A stretch of DNA of 64,000 bases from assembly GCF_008830185.1 (NCBI RefSeq), contig NZ_WAGX01000003.1, forward strand, positions 62,001 to 126,000. The letters are read 5' to 3'. Made by a program: the position numbers and the translations under genes. Positions 43,803 through 51,686 of the stretch are shown piece by piece. The notes beneath the pieces are model-generated. The model was not told where the DNA came from, did no database searches, and saw only the letters and a program-made list of their open reading frames with translations. The stretch's first letter is position 1. Every line of letters starts with the position of its first letter. Origin of the DNA: Candidatus Galacturonatibacter soehngenii. GTDB lineage: Bacteria; Bacillota; Clostridia; Lachnospirales; Lachnospiraceae.

Positions 43803-43982
43803 ATGCAGACAGTCGGAGGATATACAATTAAAACAGGTAGAGTCAGAATGTGTCCAATTTGTGAAGGGGCAGAATTACGTTACACAGGTGACACAAAGCA
43901 AATCAAAGAAAAAGAACATTATAGACACAGATGTATCAAATGTGGTCTTGAATTTTGGTTTGATGGTAAATACGGAGAATGA
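43803..43982 (+). CDS. Small zinc-ribbon protein, 59 aa
   Basis: ATG 43803 follows AGAGGGAG and opens a 59-residue frame: MQTVGGYTIKTGRVRM, then CPIC (Cys17, Cys20), a charged middle, and CIKC (Cys44, Cys47) followed by GLEFWFDGKYGE. Two CxxC knuckles 23 residues apart form a zinc ribbon. The function is unknown; it may bind nucleic acid or act in protein contacts. It lies alone upstream of a tRNA pair. The gene is real-looking because of the ribosome site and conserved-style knuckles. Confidence 0.75.
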   Translation: MQTVGGYTIKTGRVRMCPICEGAELRYTGDTKQIKEKEHYRHRCIKCGLEFWFDGKYGE

Positions 43983-44048
43983 TAGTGTTTTTCAGTAAAA
44001 TCAAAGGTCAATTCGTAATGAATTTGATTAAAAAATATGGAAAAGGTA

Positions 44049-44077
44049 TTGACAAAATTCATTATAATTAGTATACT
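44049..44077 (+). promoter_or_regulatory. Promoter of the tRNA-Val/tRNA-Met unit
   Basis: TTGACA (44049-44054) and TATACT (44072-44077) with a 17-base spacer, near-consensus as expected for a stable-RNA promoter. Confidence 0.85.
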
Positions 44078-44109
44078 AGCAAAGCAGGTGAAACAAGCCT
44101 GGTAATTAT

Positions 44110-44182
44110 GGGATCATAGCTCAGCTGGGAGAGCATCTGCCTTACAAGCAGAGGGTCACAGGTTCGAGCCCTGTTGGTCCCA
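44110..44182 (+). tRNA. tRNA-Val (anticodon TAC)
   Basis: The 73-base cloverleaf has acceptor GGGATCA / TGGTCCC, anticodon stem TCTGC / GCAGA with loop CTTACAA (anticodon TAC), and a standard T-loop TTCGAGC. CCA is not encoded. It is first of a two-tRNA unit. Confidence 0.95.
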
Positions 44183-44207
44183 TATTAATTGTAAAAATAC
44201 TATATAT

Positions 44208-44281
44208 GGCGGAATAGCTCAGCTGGCTAGAGCACACGGTTCATACCCGTGGTGTCGTTGGTTCAAGTCCAATTTCCGCTA
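44208..44281 (+). tRNA. tRNA-Met (anticodon CAT)
   Basis: The 74-base cloverleaf has an anticodon stem CACGG / CCGTG with loop TTCATAC (CAT) and T-loop TTCAAGT. The first acceptor pair is G-T, the rest Watson-Crick. Elongator Met is most likely; a CAT tRNA modified to read Ile AUA cannot be excluded by sequence alone. CCA is not encoded. Confidence 0.9.
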
Positions 44282-44288
44282 CTAAGAT

Positions 44289-44320
44289 ACCTGATATAAC
44301 GTTGTTATGTTGGGTTTTTT
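44289..44320 (+). terminator. Terminator of the tRNA unit
   Basis: ACCTGATATAAC (44289-44300) pairs with GTTATGTTGGGT (44304-44315) using several G-T pairs, then a T-run. Confidence 0.7.
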
Positions 44321-44323
44321 TAT

Positions 44324-44358
44324 TATAGTAGGAAAGTTTTTCAAACTTCCCTACTATA
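44324..44358. repeat. Palindromic intergenic repeat, copy B
   Basis: TATAGTAGGAAAGTTT (44324-44339) and AAACTTCCCTACTATA (44343-44358) form a 16-bp dyad with one mismatch and a TTC-centred loop. Its core AACTTCCC and flanking TATA match the palindrome at 7402-7434, and both follow terminators directly. The remainder of 44359-44468 shows only AT-rich leader. Confidence 0.55.
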
Positions 44359-44468
44359 TAACTATTTCATGCCATACAAGCGCATATAAATCTTATTTTT
44401 AATTATAATAGATAGTTACTAGTTGTTATATCATATGAATATATGTTTAGAATATAAGGAGAAGTTTC

Positions 44469-45035
44469 ATGAGAGTTGGAATGGGATATGATGTCCATAA
44501 ATTAATAGAAGGAAGAGATTTGATACTTGGTGGAGTAAAGATACCTTTTGAAAAAGGGCTTTTGGGTCATTCAGATGCAGATGTAATCACACATGCCATT
44601 ATGGATTCCATACTTGGAGCAGCTGCACTTGGAGATATAGGTAAACACTTTCCAGATACAGATCCAGCATACAAAGGTGCTTCTAGCATAGCACTTTTAG
44701 AACATGTTGTAACATTAATTGAAGAAAAAATGTATATGATAGAGAATATAGATGCAACAATCATAGCACAAAAGCCAAAGCTTTTGACTTACATTCCACA
44801 AATGGTGGAAAATATCGCGACTGCTTTAAAGGTTCCTGTAAGTAGTGTTAATATAAAAGCTACAACAGAAGAGGGACTTGGTTTTACAGGAAGCGGTGAT
44901 GGGATATCTGCACATGCGATTTGCTCTTTAAGTACTGTGGCTGATTACCGTTACGAAGATAGCGATACAAGATCATTTCCAGCATGCGGAGGCTGTAGCG
45001 GTTGTTCTGGTTGTCACAAAAATACACAGGAATAG
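44469..45035 (+). CDS. ispF: 2-C-methyl-D-erythritol 2,4-cyclodiphosphate synthase with Cys-rich tail
   Basis: The product is 188 residues. IspF converts CDP-ME-2-phosphate to the cyclodiphosphate in the MEP isoprenoid pathway. The zinc ligands Asp8, His10 (GYDVHKL) and His42 (DVITHA) are present, with HSDADV and the conserved [20 protein letters not shown] at 131-150. The normal fold ends near residue 158. A further 30 residues follow, with Cys173, Cys176, Cys179 and Cys182 in [14 protein letters not shown], an unusual CxxCxxCxxC tail that might bind metal. ATG 44469 follows AAGGAGAAG. The start of the gene and its frame are secure. Confidence 0.95.
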   Translation: MRVGMGYDVHKLIEGRDLILGGVKIPFEKGLLGHSDADVITHAIMDSILGAAALGDIGKHFPDTDPAYKGASSIALLEHVVTLIEEKMYMIENIDATIIAQKPKLLTYIPQMVENIATALKVPVSSVNIKATTEEGLGFTGSGDGISAHAICSLSTVADYRYEDSDTRSFPACGGCSGCSGCHKNTQE

Positions 45036-45077
45036 TAGTCGGTAAATTGGATTCTTATGGATGGGAAGGAGGGAAAT

Positions 45078-46238
45078 ATGTTATTTAAAAGAAATAACAA
45101 ACAAAAAAAAGAGAATGGTATTCAAATCGAATCTTTAACGTACAATGAACATGAGTATACTAGACCTTTGTGGGAAATGACTTTTGATGAAGATAGTGAG
45201 GAATTTATTGATTTTTATTATAACTATAAGGTGAATAATAATAGTATATGGGTTGCAAAAGAAGATGAATTGATTTTATCAATGGCGCAGTTAAATCCAT
45301 ATCAGGTTCACTTAGGTACGGCCATTGTTCCAGCCCACTATATCGTTGGAGTTGCCACACATGAGGAATACAGAAGGCAGGGCCTGATGCGTAATATTTT
45401 ACAGGCTTCGTTTCAACACTTGTATGATAACAAAGAACCATTCACCTATTTAATGCCTGCAAAAGAAGAATATTATACGGGATTTGATTTTTTATCTGTT
45501 TATTACCAGAAAAAAGGAGTCCTTCTGACTTCTTCTGACGAAACAGAACTTTCCTATAAAATAGCATTGGATGAAGATTTTGAAGAGTTAGCACAGTTTT
45601 CCGAAACATTACTTTCAAAAAAGTATCGTCTTTTTGTGCATAGAGAGGTATCTTATTACCAAACCTTAAAGGCTCAGTTTGAGGCAGAACATGGTGGTAT
45701 TATATGTGTATATGATGCAAACACATTGATTGGATATTTCTTTTTTGGAGAGCATGATACCATAGAAGTAATTGAACCAGTTTGTTTGGATTCCTATAAG
45801 GAAGAATTTACGCGTGTCATCGCTAAGATATTTAAAGAGAGTGAGAAAGAGATTCATGTTACAGCGTTTGATTACTTAAATGAAGATGATTTTAAGAATA
45901 TCGTAACAAAGCCTGTTACGATGATTCGAATTATATGCTTGGATATGTTTTTTAAGTATATGAAAGCATCTGAGCCAATTGAACTAGTGATAGAGGTACA
46001 AGATCCATTGATTGAACAAAACAATGGAGTATATGAGTTGTTCATTGGTTTAAATAATACACAAATGAATGAAACAACGAAAAATCCAGAGTTGTCGCTT
46101 TCTATTAGTGAATTATGTGCGATTTGCTTTTTTGATAAGATACCAAAAGCAGTAGAGGAAAGAGCTGAAATACAAACTGTCAAAAAATTAAGTAAAATTG
46201 AGAAATTTACTCCTATTTTCCTAAATGACTTTGTTTAG
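45078..46238 (+). CDS. Eis-like GNAT acetyltransferase
   Basis: The product is 386 residues. The first part is a GNAT domain with acetyl-CoA motif VGVATHEEYRRQGLMRNILQ; a second GNAT-like region (about 150-280) and a C-terminal SCP2-like domain (about 285-386) give the three-part layout of Eis-family proteins, which acetylate amines such as aminoglycosides. The substrate here is unknown. ATG at 45078 is chosen because AAGGAGGG (45066-45073) lies just upstream; ATG 45057 would be before it. It follows ispF by 42 bases and may share its transcript. Confidence 0.82.
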   Translation: MLFKRNNKQKKENGIQIESLTYNEHEYTRPLWEMTFDEDSEEFIDFYYNYKVNNNSIWVAKEDELILSMAQLNPYQVHLGTAIVPAHYIVGVATHEEYRRQGLMRNILQASFQHLYDNKEPFTYLMPAKEEYYTGFDFLSVYYQKKGVLLTSSDETELSYKIALDEDFEELAQFSETLLSKKYRLFVHREVSYYQTLKAQFEAEHGGIICVYDANTLIGYFFFGEHDTIEVIEPVCLDSYKEEFTRVIAKIFKESEKEIHVTAFDYLNEDDFKNIVTKPVTMIRIICLDMFFKYMKASEPIELVIEVQDPLIEQNNGVYELFIGLNNTQMNETTKNPELSLSISELCAICFFDKIPKAVEERAEIQTVKKLSKIEKFTPIFLNDFV

Positions 46239-46247
46239 GAATAAAAG

Positions 46248-46276
46248 TTGACAAATTGAATATTTTTGAATAAACT
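46248..46276 (+). promoter_or_regulatory. Promoter of the T-box leader
   Basis: TTGACA (46248-46253), 17 bases and TAAACT (46271-46276). It precedes the cysteine T-box leader. Confidence 0.55.
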
Positions 46277-46282
46277 ATATTA

Positions 46283-46540
46283 GGAATCAAAATATATTTT
46301 ATCAAAAATGCAGTGAATGGAAAGAGTAGTCATCAAAATTACCAGAGAGGAATTGTCATGGGCTGAAAGCAGTTCTTATATTTTGAGAAACGAATGTGCA
46401 TCCAGGAGCAGATTAGGCGAATACAGTAGTCTAATACGAGTGACACCCGTTACGTGTATGAGTGATAGGTATAGAAGTATACCTTTACATAGAGTGGAAC
46501 CGCGGATAACTTCGTCTCTAATTTGAGACGGAGTTTATTT
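46283..46540 (+). promoter_or_regulatory. T-box leader, probably cysteine-specific
   Basis: The conserved T-box core AGAGTGGAACCGCGG lies at 46491-46505. It is followed by a terminator, ACTTCGTCTC (46509-46518) with GAGACGGAGT (46525-46534), and a T-rich run. In stem I, TGC at 46397-46399 follows CGAATG and precedes A, which suits a Cys specifier codon. Downstream genes cysE and cysS support this. Uncharged tRNA-Cys would promote read-through. Confidence 0.9.
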
Positions 46541-46618
46541 TATATCCTGGGAAGTTGCTTTGCAATTTCTATTTGAATTGCTCTGATGCAATCCATTCTG
46601 TCAATAGGAGGTTTTGAT

Positions 46619-47287
46619 ATGGGTATATTTCGCTATATAAAGGATGAAATAGATGTTATAAAAGAGAGAGACCCTGCAATTAAGACACCTTGGGAAGTTT
46701 TATTATATCCTAGTTTCAAGGTAATTCTAAGTTATAGATTGGCACATAAATTATATAAAAATGGACACTATTTTCTTGCAAGATGGATATCGCAAAGAGC
46801 AACAAGAAAGACTGGAATCGAGATACATCCAGGAGCGACCATTGGAAAAGGTTTGTTTATAGATCATGGAAGTGGTGTTATAATAGGAGAGACGACGATT
46901 ATCGGTGATAATGTTACCTTGTATCAAGGAGTGACTCTTGGAGGGACAGGAAAAGAAACAGGTAAGCGTCATCCGACCTTAAAAGATAATGTCATGGTGA
47001 GTGCAGGTGCAAAAGTTATCGGTTCCTTTACCATTGGAGAAAACTCTAAAATAGGAGCAGGATCAGTCGTGTTAAAGGAGGTTCCACCTAACTGTACCGT
47101 AGTTGGAGTTCCAGGGCGAATCGTAAAGCAAGATAATATTAAAATACCAAGAAGTGATATGGATCAGATTCATCTGCCAGATCCAGTGTTAGCAGATTTG
47201 ATGCAGCTTAGAAAAGAAAACGAAGAGTTGAGAAATGATATAGATTTACTAAAAAAATTAATTACGAAAACAGAATCGTTAGAATAA
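46619..47287 (+). CDS. cysE: Serine O-acetyltransferase
   Basis: The product is 222 residues. It is a left-handed beta-helix acetyltransferase with hexapeptide repeats (IHPGATIGKGLFIDHGSGVI, then IGENSKIGAGSVVLKEVPP). The catalytic His/Asp area is in FIDHGSGVVIGE-type sequence. It makes O-acetylserine for cysteine synthesis. ATG 46619 follows TAGGAGG; the in-frame start at 46586 lies upstream of that site. It is the first structural gene behind the T-box and is followed 15 bases later by cysS, the common cysE-cysS order. Confidence 0.95.
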   Translation: MGIFRYIKDEIDVIKERDPAIKTPWEVLLYPSFKVILSYRLAHKLYKNGHYFLARWISQRATRKTGIEIHPGATIGKGLFIDHGSGVIIGETTIIGDNVTLYQGVTLGGTGKETGKRHPTLKDNVMVSAGAKVIGSFTIGENSKIGAGSVVLKEVPPNCTVVGVPGRIVKQDNIKIPRSDMDQIHLPDPVLADLMQLRKENEELRNDIDLLKKLITKTESLE

Positions 47288-47302
47288 TAAAGGAGAAGCG
47301 AT

Positions 47303-48700
47303 ATGAAACTGTACAATACGTTAACGAAGAAAAAAGAAGAATTTCAACCAATTGAAGAAGGTAAAGTAAAAATGTATGTTTGTGGACCAACTGTCTACAA
47401 TTACATTCATATTGGTAATGCAAGACCAATGATTATCTTTGATACGGTTAGAAGATACATGGAGTACAAAGGATATGAAGTGAATTTTGTATCTAATTTT
47501 ACAGATGTTGACGACAAAATTATCAAAAAGGCAATTGAAGAAGGGGTAAGTGCGACTGAAATATCTACCCGCTATATTGCTGAATGTAAAAAGGATATGG
47601 AAGCTTTAAATGTCCGTCCAGCAACGAAACATCCATTAGCAACCGAAGAAATTGGCGGAATGCTAGAAATGATTCAAACCTTAATTGATAAAGATTTTGC
47701 TTATGTTAAAGATGGAAGTGTTTACTTTAGAACAAAAAGATTTGAAGAATACGGTAAGCTTTCTAAGAAAAATCTTGAAGATTTAGAAGCTGGTAAACGA
47801 ATCGCAGTAGAAGAACAAAAAGAAGATGAAATGGACTTTGTATTATGGAAGCCAAAAAAAGAAGGAGAGCCATTTTGGGTATCACCATGGGGAAATGGAA
47901 GACCTGGATGGCATATTGAATGTTCTGTAATGGCTAAGAAATACCTTGGCGAAGAGATTGACATTCATGCAGGTGGAGAGGACTTAATCTTCCCTCATCA
48001 TGAAAATGAGATTGCACAAAGTGAGGCCTGCAATGAGAAACCATTTGCAAAGTATTGGCTTCACAATGGCTTCTTAAACATTGAAAATAAAAAGATGTCA
48101 AAGTCTCTTGGTAACTTTTTTACGGTAAGAGAAATCGCTGAAAAATATGATTTACAGGTACTTCGCTTTTTTATGTTAAATGCACATTACAGAAGTCCAC
48201 TTAATTTTAGTGCAGATTTGATGGAGGCATCAAAGAATGGATTGGACAGAATTTTAACAGCGGTAGAGAATTTAAAGCATTTACAAGCGGCAACTACAGT
48301 TTTAAAATTAAGTGTTGAAGAAGAAGATAAACTAAAACTTGCAAATGAGTATAAACTAAAATTTGAAGAAGCGATGGATGATGACTTTAATACAGCAGAT
48401 GCGGTATCAGCAATATTTGAGCTGGTTAAATTTTCAAATTCCAATACCAGTGTAGAAAATTCAAAGGAATTTTTAAATAAGCTATATGAAGAAATCAAGA
48501 ATTTATGTGATATTCTTGGAATACTGGTTGATAAAAAAGAAGAGATTTTAGCTGAAGAGATAGAAAAATTAATTGAAGAACGTCAAGAAGCTAGAAAATC
48601 AAAAAACTTTGCAAGAGCGGATGAAATTAGAGATGAATTACTTGCACAAGGAATTATATTAGAAGATACAAGAGAAGGGGTAAAATGGAAAAAGGCATAG
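47303..48700 (+). CDS. cysS: Cysteinyl-tRNA synthetase
   Basis: The product is 465 residues. The class I signatures are [16 protein letters not shown] (HIGH) near 28-43 and [10 protein letters not shown] near 264-273. Zinc-site residues appear in [15 protein letters not shown] and [11 protein letters not shown]. It charges tRNA-Cys and is controlled by the upstream T-box. Its last 16 bases overlap the start of mrnC. Confidence 0.98.
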   Translation: MKLYNTLTKKKEEFQPIEEGKVKMYVCGPTVYNYIHIGNARPMIIFDTVRRYMEYKGYEVNFVSNFTDVDDKIIKKAIEEGVSATEISTRYIAECKKDMEALNVRPATKHPLATEEIGGMLEMIQTLIDKDFAYVKDGSVYFRTKRFEEYGKLSKKNLEDLEAGKRIAVEEQKEDEMDFVLWKPKKEGEPFWVSPWGNGRPGWHIECSVMAKKYLGEEIDIHAGGEDLIFPHHENEIAQSEACNEKPFAKYWLHNGFLNIENKKMSKSLGNFFTVREIAEKYDLQVLRFFMLNAHYRSPLNFSADLMEASKNGLDRILTAVENLKHLQAATTVLKLSVEEEDKLKLANEYKLKFEEAMDDDFNTADAVSAIFELVKFSNSNTSVENSKEFLNKLYEEIKNLCDILGILVDKKEEILAEEIEKLIEERQEARKSKNFARADEIRDELLAQGIILEDTREGVKWKKA

Positions 48701-49131
48701 AAGAGTTAATCCCATATTTAGAGAAGACCTTTGAATTGCCAGAGGTTGATATCAAAACCTATTCTCCTTTGGTGCTAGCTTATATTGGTGATGGAATTTA
48801 TGATGTGATTATAAGAACGATTGTGGTTTCAGAGGGAAACAGCCAGCCAAATAAGCTTCACAAAAAAACGAGTCTTTTTGTAAAGGCCGCAGCTCAATCA
48901 GCCATGATTGAGGCGATAAAGGAAGATTTGACAGAAGAAGAACTTAAGGTATATAAAAGAGGACGAAATGCAAAGTCTCCTACTATGGCAAAGAATGCAT
49001 CTATGGTGGATTATAGACGCGCAACTGGTTTTGAGGCACTTATGGGATATTTGTATTTACAAGGGAAGTTAAAAAGATTGATAGACCTAATAAAAATCGG
49101 ACTTGAAAAAAGTGAATTAAATAAGAAATAA
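48685..49131 (+). CDS. mrnC: Mini-ribonuclease III
   Basis: The product is 148 residues. The RNase III domain signature is [19 protein letters not shown], with the catalytic Asp/Glu positions in GDGIYD and the later [14 protein letters not shown]; no double-strand RNA-binding domain is present. Mini-III matures 23S rRNA ends. It overlaps cysS and is followed by rlmB, a gene pair common in Firmicutes. Confidence 0.95.
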   Translation: MEKGIEELIPYLEKTFELPEVDIKTYSPLVLAYIGDGIYDVIIRTIVVSEGNSQPNKLHKKTSLFVKAAAQSAMIEAIKEDLTEEELKVYKRGRNAKSPTMAKNASMVDYRRATGFEALMGYLYLQGKLKRLIDLIKIGLEKSELNKK

Positions 49132-49166
49132 GTAAAATACAATAAAAAGCAAATTCGGAGGTAACA

Positions 49167-49910
49167 GTGAGATACGAGGAATTAACAATAGAAGGTAGAA
49201 ATGCCGTTCTAGAAGCGTTTCGTGCAGGAAAAACAATAGATAAGGTATTTGTGCTTGATGGATGTCAAGATGGACCGATTAAAACGATTACAAGAGAAGC
49301 TAGAAAATATGATACTATAATCAATTATGTAGCAAAAGAAAGACTAGACCAAATGTCTGAAACGGGTAAACATCAAGGCGTCATAGCGTATGCGGCTGCT
49401 TATGAGTATGCTCAAGTTGAAGATATCTTAAATCTGGCAAAGGAAAAGAATGAGCCTCCATTTGTATTGATACTCGATAATATCGAAGATCCTCATAATC
49501 TTGGAGCAATCATCCGTACTGCTAATCTTTGTGGTGCACATGGTGTCATTATACCAAAGCGACGTGCAGTGGGATTAACTGCCACCGTTGCGAAAACCTC
49601 AGCAGGGGCAATCAATTATACACCAGTTGCAAAAGTAACCAACCTAAGTAGTACAATTGAAGAGTTAAAGGAACAAGGAATGTGGTTTGTATGTGCAGAT
49701 ATGGGCGGTGAAGTCATGTACAAGCTTGATTTAAAAGGTCCAATAGGTCTTGTAATAGGAAGTGAAGGAGAAGGTGTAAGCAGATTAGTGAAAGAAAAAT
49801 GTGATTTTGTTGCTTCCATCCCGATGAAAGGTGATATTGATTCCTTGAATGCTTCTGTAGCTGCAGGTGTATTAGCATATGAAATAGTTAGACAAAGAAT
49901 GAGTGTATAA
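49167..49910 (+). CDS. rlmB: 23S rRNA (guanosine-2'-O)-methyltransferase RlmB family
   Basis: The product is 247 residues. It is a SpoU-type knotted methyltransferase: substrate-binding N-terminus starting with IEGRNAVLEAFRAG, then ILDNIEDPHNLGAIIRTANL and the SAM motifs LVIGSEGEGVSRLV and IPMKGDIDSLNASVAAGVLA. The start is GTG 49167 after CGGAGG. It methylates ribosomal RNA. Confidence 0.95.
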   Translation: MRYEELTIEGRNAVLEAFRAGKTIDKVFVLDGCQDGPIKTITREARKYDTIINYVAKERLDQMSETGKHQGVIAYAAAYEYAQVEDILNLAKEKNEPPFVLILDNIEDPHNLGAIIRTANLCGAHGVIIPKRRAVGLTATVAKTSAGAINYTPVAKVTNLSSTIEELKEQGMWFVCADMGGEVMYKLDLKGPIGLVIGSEGEGVSRLVKEKCDFVASIPMKGDIDSLNASVAAGVLAYEIVRQRMSV

Positions 49911-49933
49911 ATGTTTTAAAAGAGGGTGAATAT

Positions 49934-50551
49934 GTGGACAAGTATACCAAAATGAGCGATGAAGAATTAATTTCTTTGGCACAGAATGGAAACAATCAGG
50001 TAGTAGATTATCTGATGGAAAAATACAAGAATTTTGTAAGAAAAAAAGCATATGAACTATTCATGATTGGCGGCGACAACGATGACTTGATTCAAGAAGG
50101 GATGATAGGATTATTTAAGGCGGTTAGAGATTATAACCGCCAAAAAGATACATCCTTTTTTACCTTTGCAGATTTGTGCATATCAAGACAGATGTACACT
50201 GCCATTCATGCCTCCAAAAGAAAAAAGCATATCCCTTTAAATACATACATTTCCCTATATGCGGGAATATCAGAAGAAGAAAATGATGAACATACACTTA
50301 TGAATCGTGTTTATTCTATTCACGATAAAAATCCAGAGGAATTGTTTATAGACAAAGAGAACGAAGGTTACATTGAAGAACAAATGCAAGAGAATTTAAG
50401 TACCTTTGAAATGCAAGTGATTAATTTATATTTGACGGGTATGTCCTATGTGAGAATTGCAGAAATACTCGAGCGTACACCCAAGTCAGTAGACAATGCA
50501 ATTCAAAGAATTCGAAGTAAATTAAGCTTTATTTTGTCTGAAAAATCTTGA
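49934..50551 (+). CDS. sigH: RNA polymerase sigma-H factor
   Basis: The product is 205 residues. Region 2 is DDLIQEGMIGLFKAVRDYNR near 54-73 and region 4 is FEMQVINLYLTGMSYVRIAE to RTPKSVDNAIQRIRSKL at the end. It matches SigH, which starts sporulation and stationary-phase transcription. The start is GTG 49934 after AGAGGGTG. Its place after rlmB matches the Bacillus order except that yacP is absent, supporting a spore-forming host. Confidence 0.95.
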   Translation: MDKYTKMSDEELISLAQNGNNQVVDYLMEKYKNFVRKKAYELFMIGGDNDDLIQEGMIGLFKAVRDYNRQKDTSFFTFADLCISRQMYTAIHASKRKKHIPLNTYISLYAGISEEENDEHTLMNRVYSIHDKNPEELFIDKENEGYIEEQMQENLSTFEMQVINLYLTGMSYVRIAEILERTPKSVDNAIQRIRSKLSFILSEKS

Positions 50552-50677
50552 ATAACCAAGGTAGCATCAGTTATGAAAGAAGGGTATTAAATAGATTGCG
50601 GTAATATAAGTATCATGCGTAGTAAAACAAATGAAAAAAATTATGTCCATGAGACAATAGTAATTGCAGATTAGGGG

Positions 50678-50706
50678 TTGACTTTTTGCTCCAAATATAA
50701 TATATT
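50678..50706 (+). promoter_or_regulatory. Promoter of tRNA-Thr
   Basis: TTGACT (50678-50683), 17 bases and TATATT (50701-50706). Confidence 0.75.
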
Positions 50707-50732
50707 ATACAAGGTCGCTGTATAATATATGT

Positions 50733-50805
50733 GCTGTTATAGCTCAGGCGGTAGAGCGCAACATTGGTAGTGTTGAGGTCACGGGTCCGACTCCCGTTAG
50801 CAGCT
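50733..50805 (+). tRNA. tRNA-Thr (anticodon GGT) with unusual T-loop
   Basis: The 73-base cloverleaf has acceptor GCTGTTA / TAGCAGC and anticodon stem CAACA / TGTTG with loop TTGGTAG (GGT). The T-loop reads TCCGACT where TTCGANT is expected: position 55, normally the universal pseudouridine, is C. The D-loop keeps the G18-G19 pair. CCA is not encoded. Confidence 0.85.
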
Positions 50806-50820
50806 TGATGAAAGTAGTGT

Positions 50821-50866
50821 AAATAGCTTCAAACGTTTATATTTAGATGTTTGAAGCTATTTTTAT
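50821..50866 (+). terminator. Terminator of tRNA-Thr
   Basis: AAATAGCTTCAAAC (50821-50834) pairs perfectly with GTTTGAAGCTATTT (50849-50862), then TTAT. Confidence 0.85.
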
Positions 50867-50915
50867 AACCTTTAGTTTCTTAAAAGTATAAATTTAATCT
50901 TAAAGGAGAAAGATA

Positions 50916-51299
50916 ATGAAGAAAAAAATGTTGTTTGTTGTTTTAGTTCTTATGTTACTTACAGGGTGTTCACAAGCAGATGTGGTTTCTAATAACCTAT
51001 CAAAGCAAGCGGATAATTTTAATGTCCTTAGACGTATCACAGTAATAAATGGTATATCAGATGACATCATGTATCAAATGACAGGTAAGTTTTCTCTTGT
51101 CACAGATTCAGAAGATAGAAAAATTGATTTGATTATAGAGAATGAAGATGGTTCTTACAGTAAGAATTTTATTGGATATAGCGACAATACCAACTACATT
51201 ATTGAAGACTTGGATACGAATTATGTGGATAAATATAAGTTTACGATAAATTATAATCCTAAGATGTGGGTTCCAGTCGAAATAGATACGATTGATTAA
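50916..51299 (+). CDS. Phage-type beta-sandwich lipoprotein
   Basis: The product is 127 residues. The signal peptide ends in the lipobox LLTGC (Cys18). The following VVSNNLSKQADNFNVLRRIT and late YVDKYKFTINYNP resemble the small beta-sandwich lipoproteins found in prophages of clostridia and bacilli. It stands alone directly after a tRNA-Thr gene, the sort of place where elements integrate, so it may be a remnant cargo gene. AAAGGAG precedes ATG 50916. Confidence 0.72.
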   Translation: MKKKMLFVVLVLMLLTGCSQADVVSNNLSKQADNFNVLRRITVINGISDDIMYQMTGKFSLVTDSEDRKIDLIIENEDGSYSKNFIGYSDNTNYIIEDLDTNYVDKYKFTINYNPKMWVPVEIDTID

Positions 51300-51352
51300 A
51301 AACTAAACATAGCGCACTAAATAAAGTACATATTATCTGTTAAACAACAATA

Positions 51353-51384
51353 AACTATCAATATTTGCATTGGTAGTTTTTTTG
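51353..51384 (+). terminator. Intrinsic terminator after the lipoprotein gene
   Basis: AACTATCAAT (51353-51362) pairs with ATTGGTAGTT (51369-51378), one G-T pair, then TTTTT. Confidence 0.8.
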
Positions 51385-51524
51385 TACAAAAAAATATACA
51401 GAGGATAGAGAATCTTTCATTGAGATGCTTTTTATATAATATGATAATACAAAGCAACTCCTTTTTATGTGAATTATACAAAGTGCCTTGATTGATGCAA
51501 AAAATATACTACAAATAGGATAAA

Positions 51525-51576
51525 ATGAACTATGAAAAAAATGAACCTTTTCCTTGTATGCGTCATTTCTTATAAT
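51525..51576 (+). promoter_or_regulatory. Activator-type promoter of the pectin operon with 27-bp element
   Basis: The 27-bp element at 51525-51551 has three ATGAA words (at 51525, 51532 and 51541) around the core ATGAAAAAAATGAA. A TATAAT box lies at 51571-51576, 19 bases after the element, and there is no good -35 box. The same element with two substitutions lies at 57646-57672 with the same 19-base gap to its -10 box. The rest of 51577-51686 shows no gene. It is a likely binding site for the AraC protein encoded at 55361. Confidence 0.7.
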
Positions 51577-51686
51577 AAAAGTAATATATAAGTATGGCAT
51601 TTAATTGGGTATCTATATCAGTCAAAAGATATTTTGACTCTATGATGTTATAACTTAAAAGAATAACTCATCAAAGGAGTAAAGAC

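Noticed and set aside
46317-46526. Open frame of 69 codons before cysE
   Set aside because: It lies wholly within the T-box leader, whose core AGAGTGGAACCGCGG and terminator explain the sequence; there is no suitable ribosome site.
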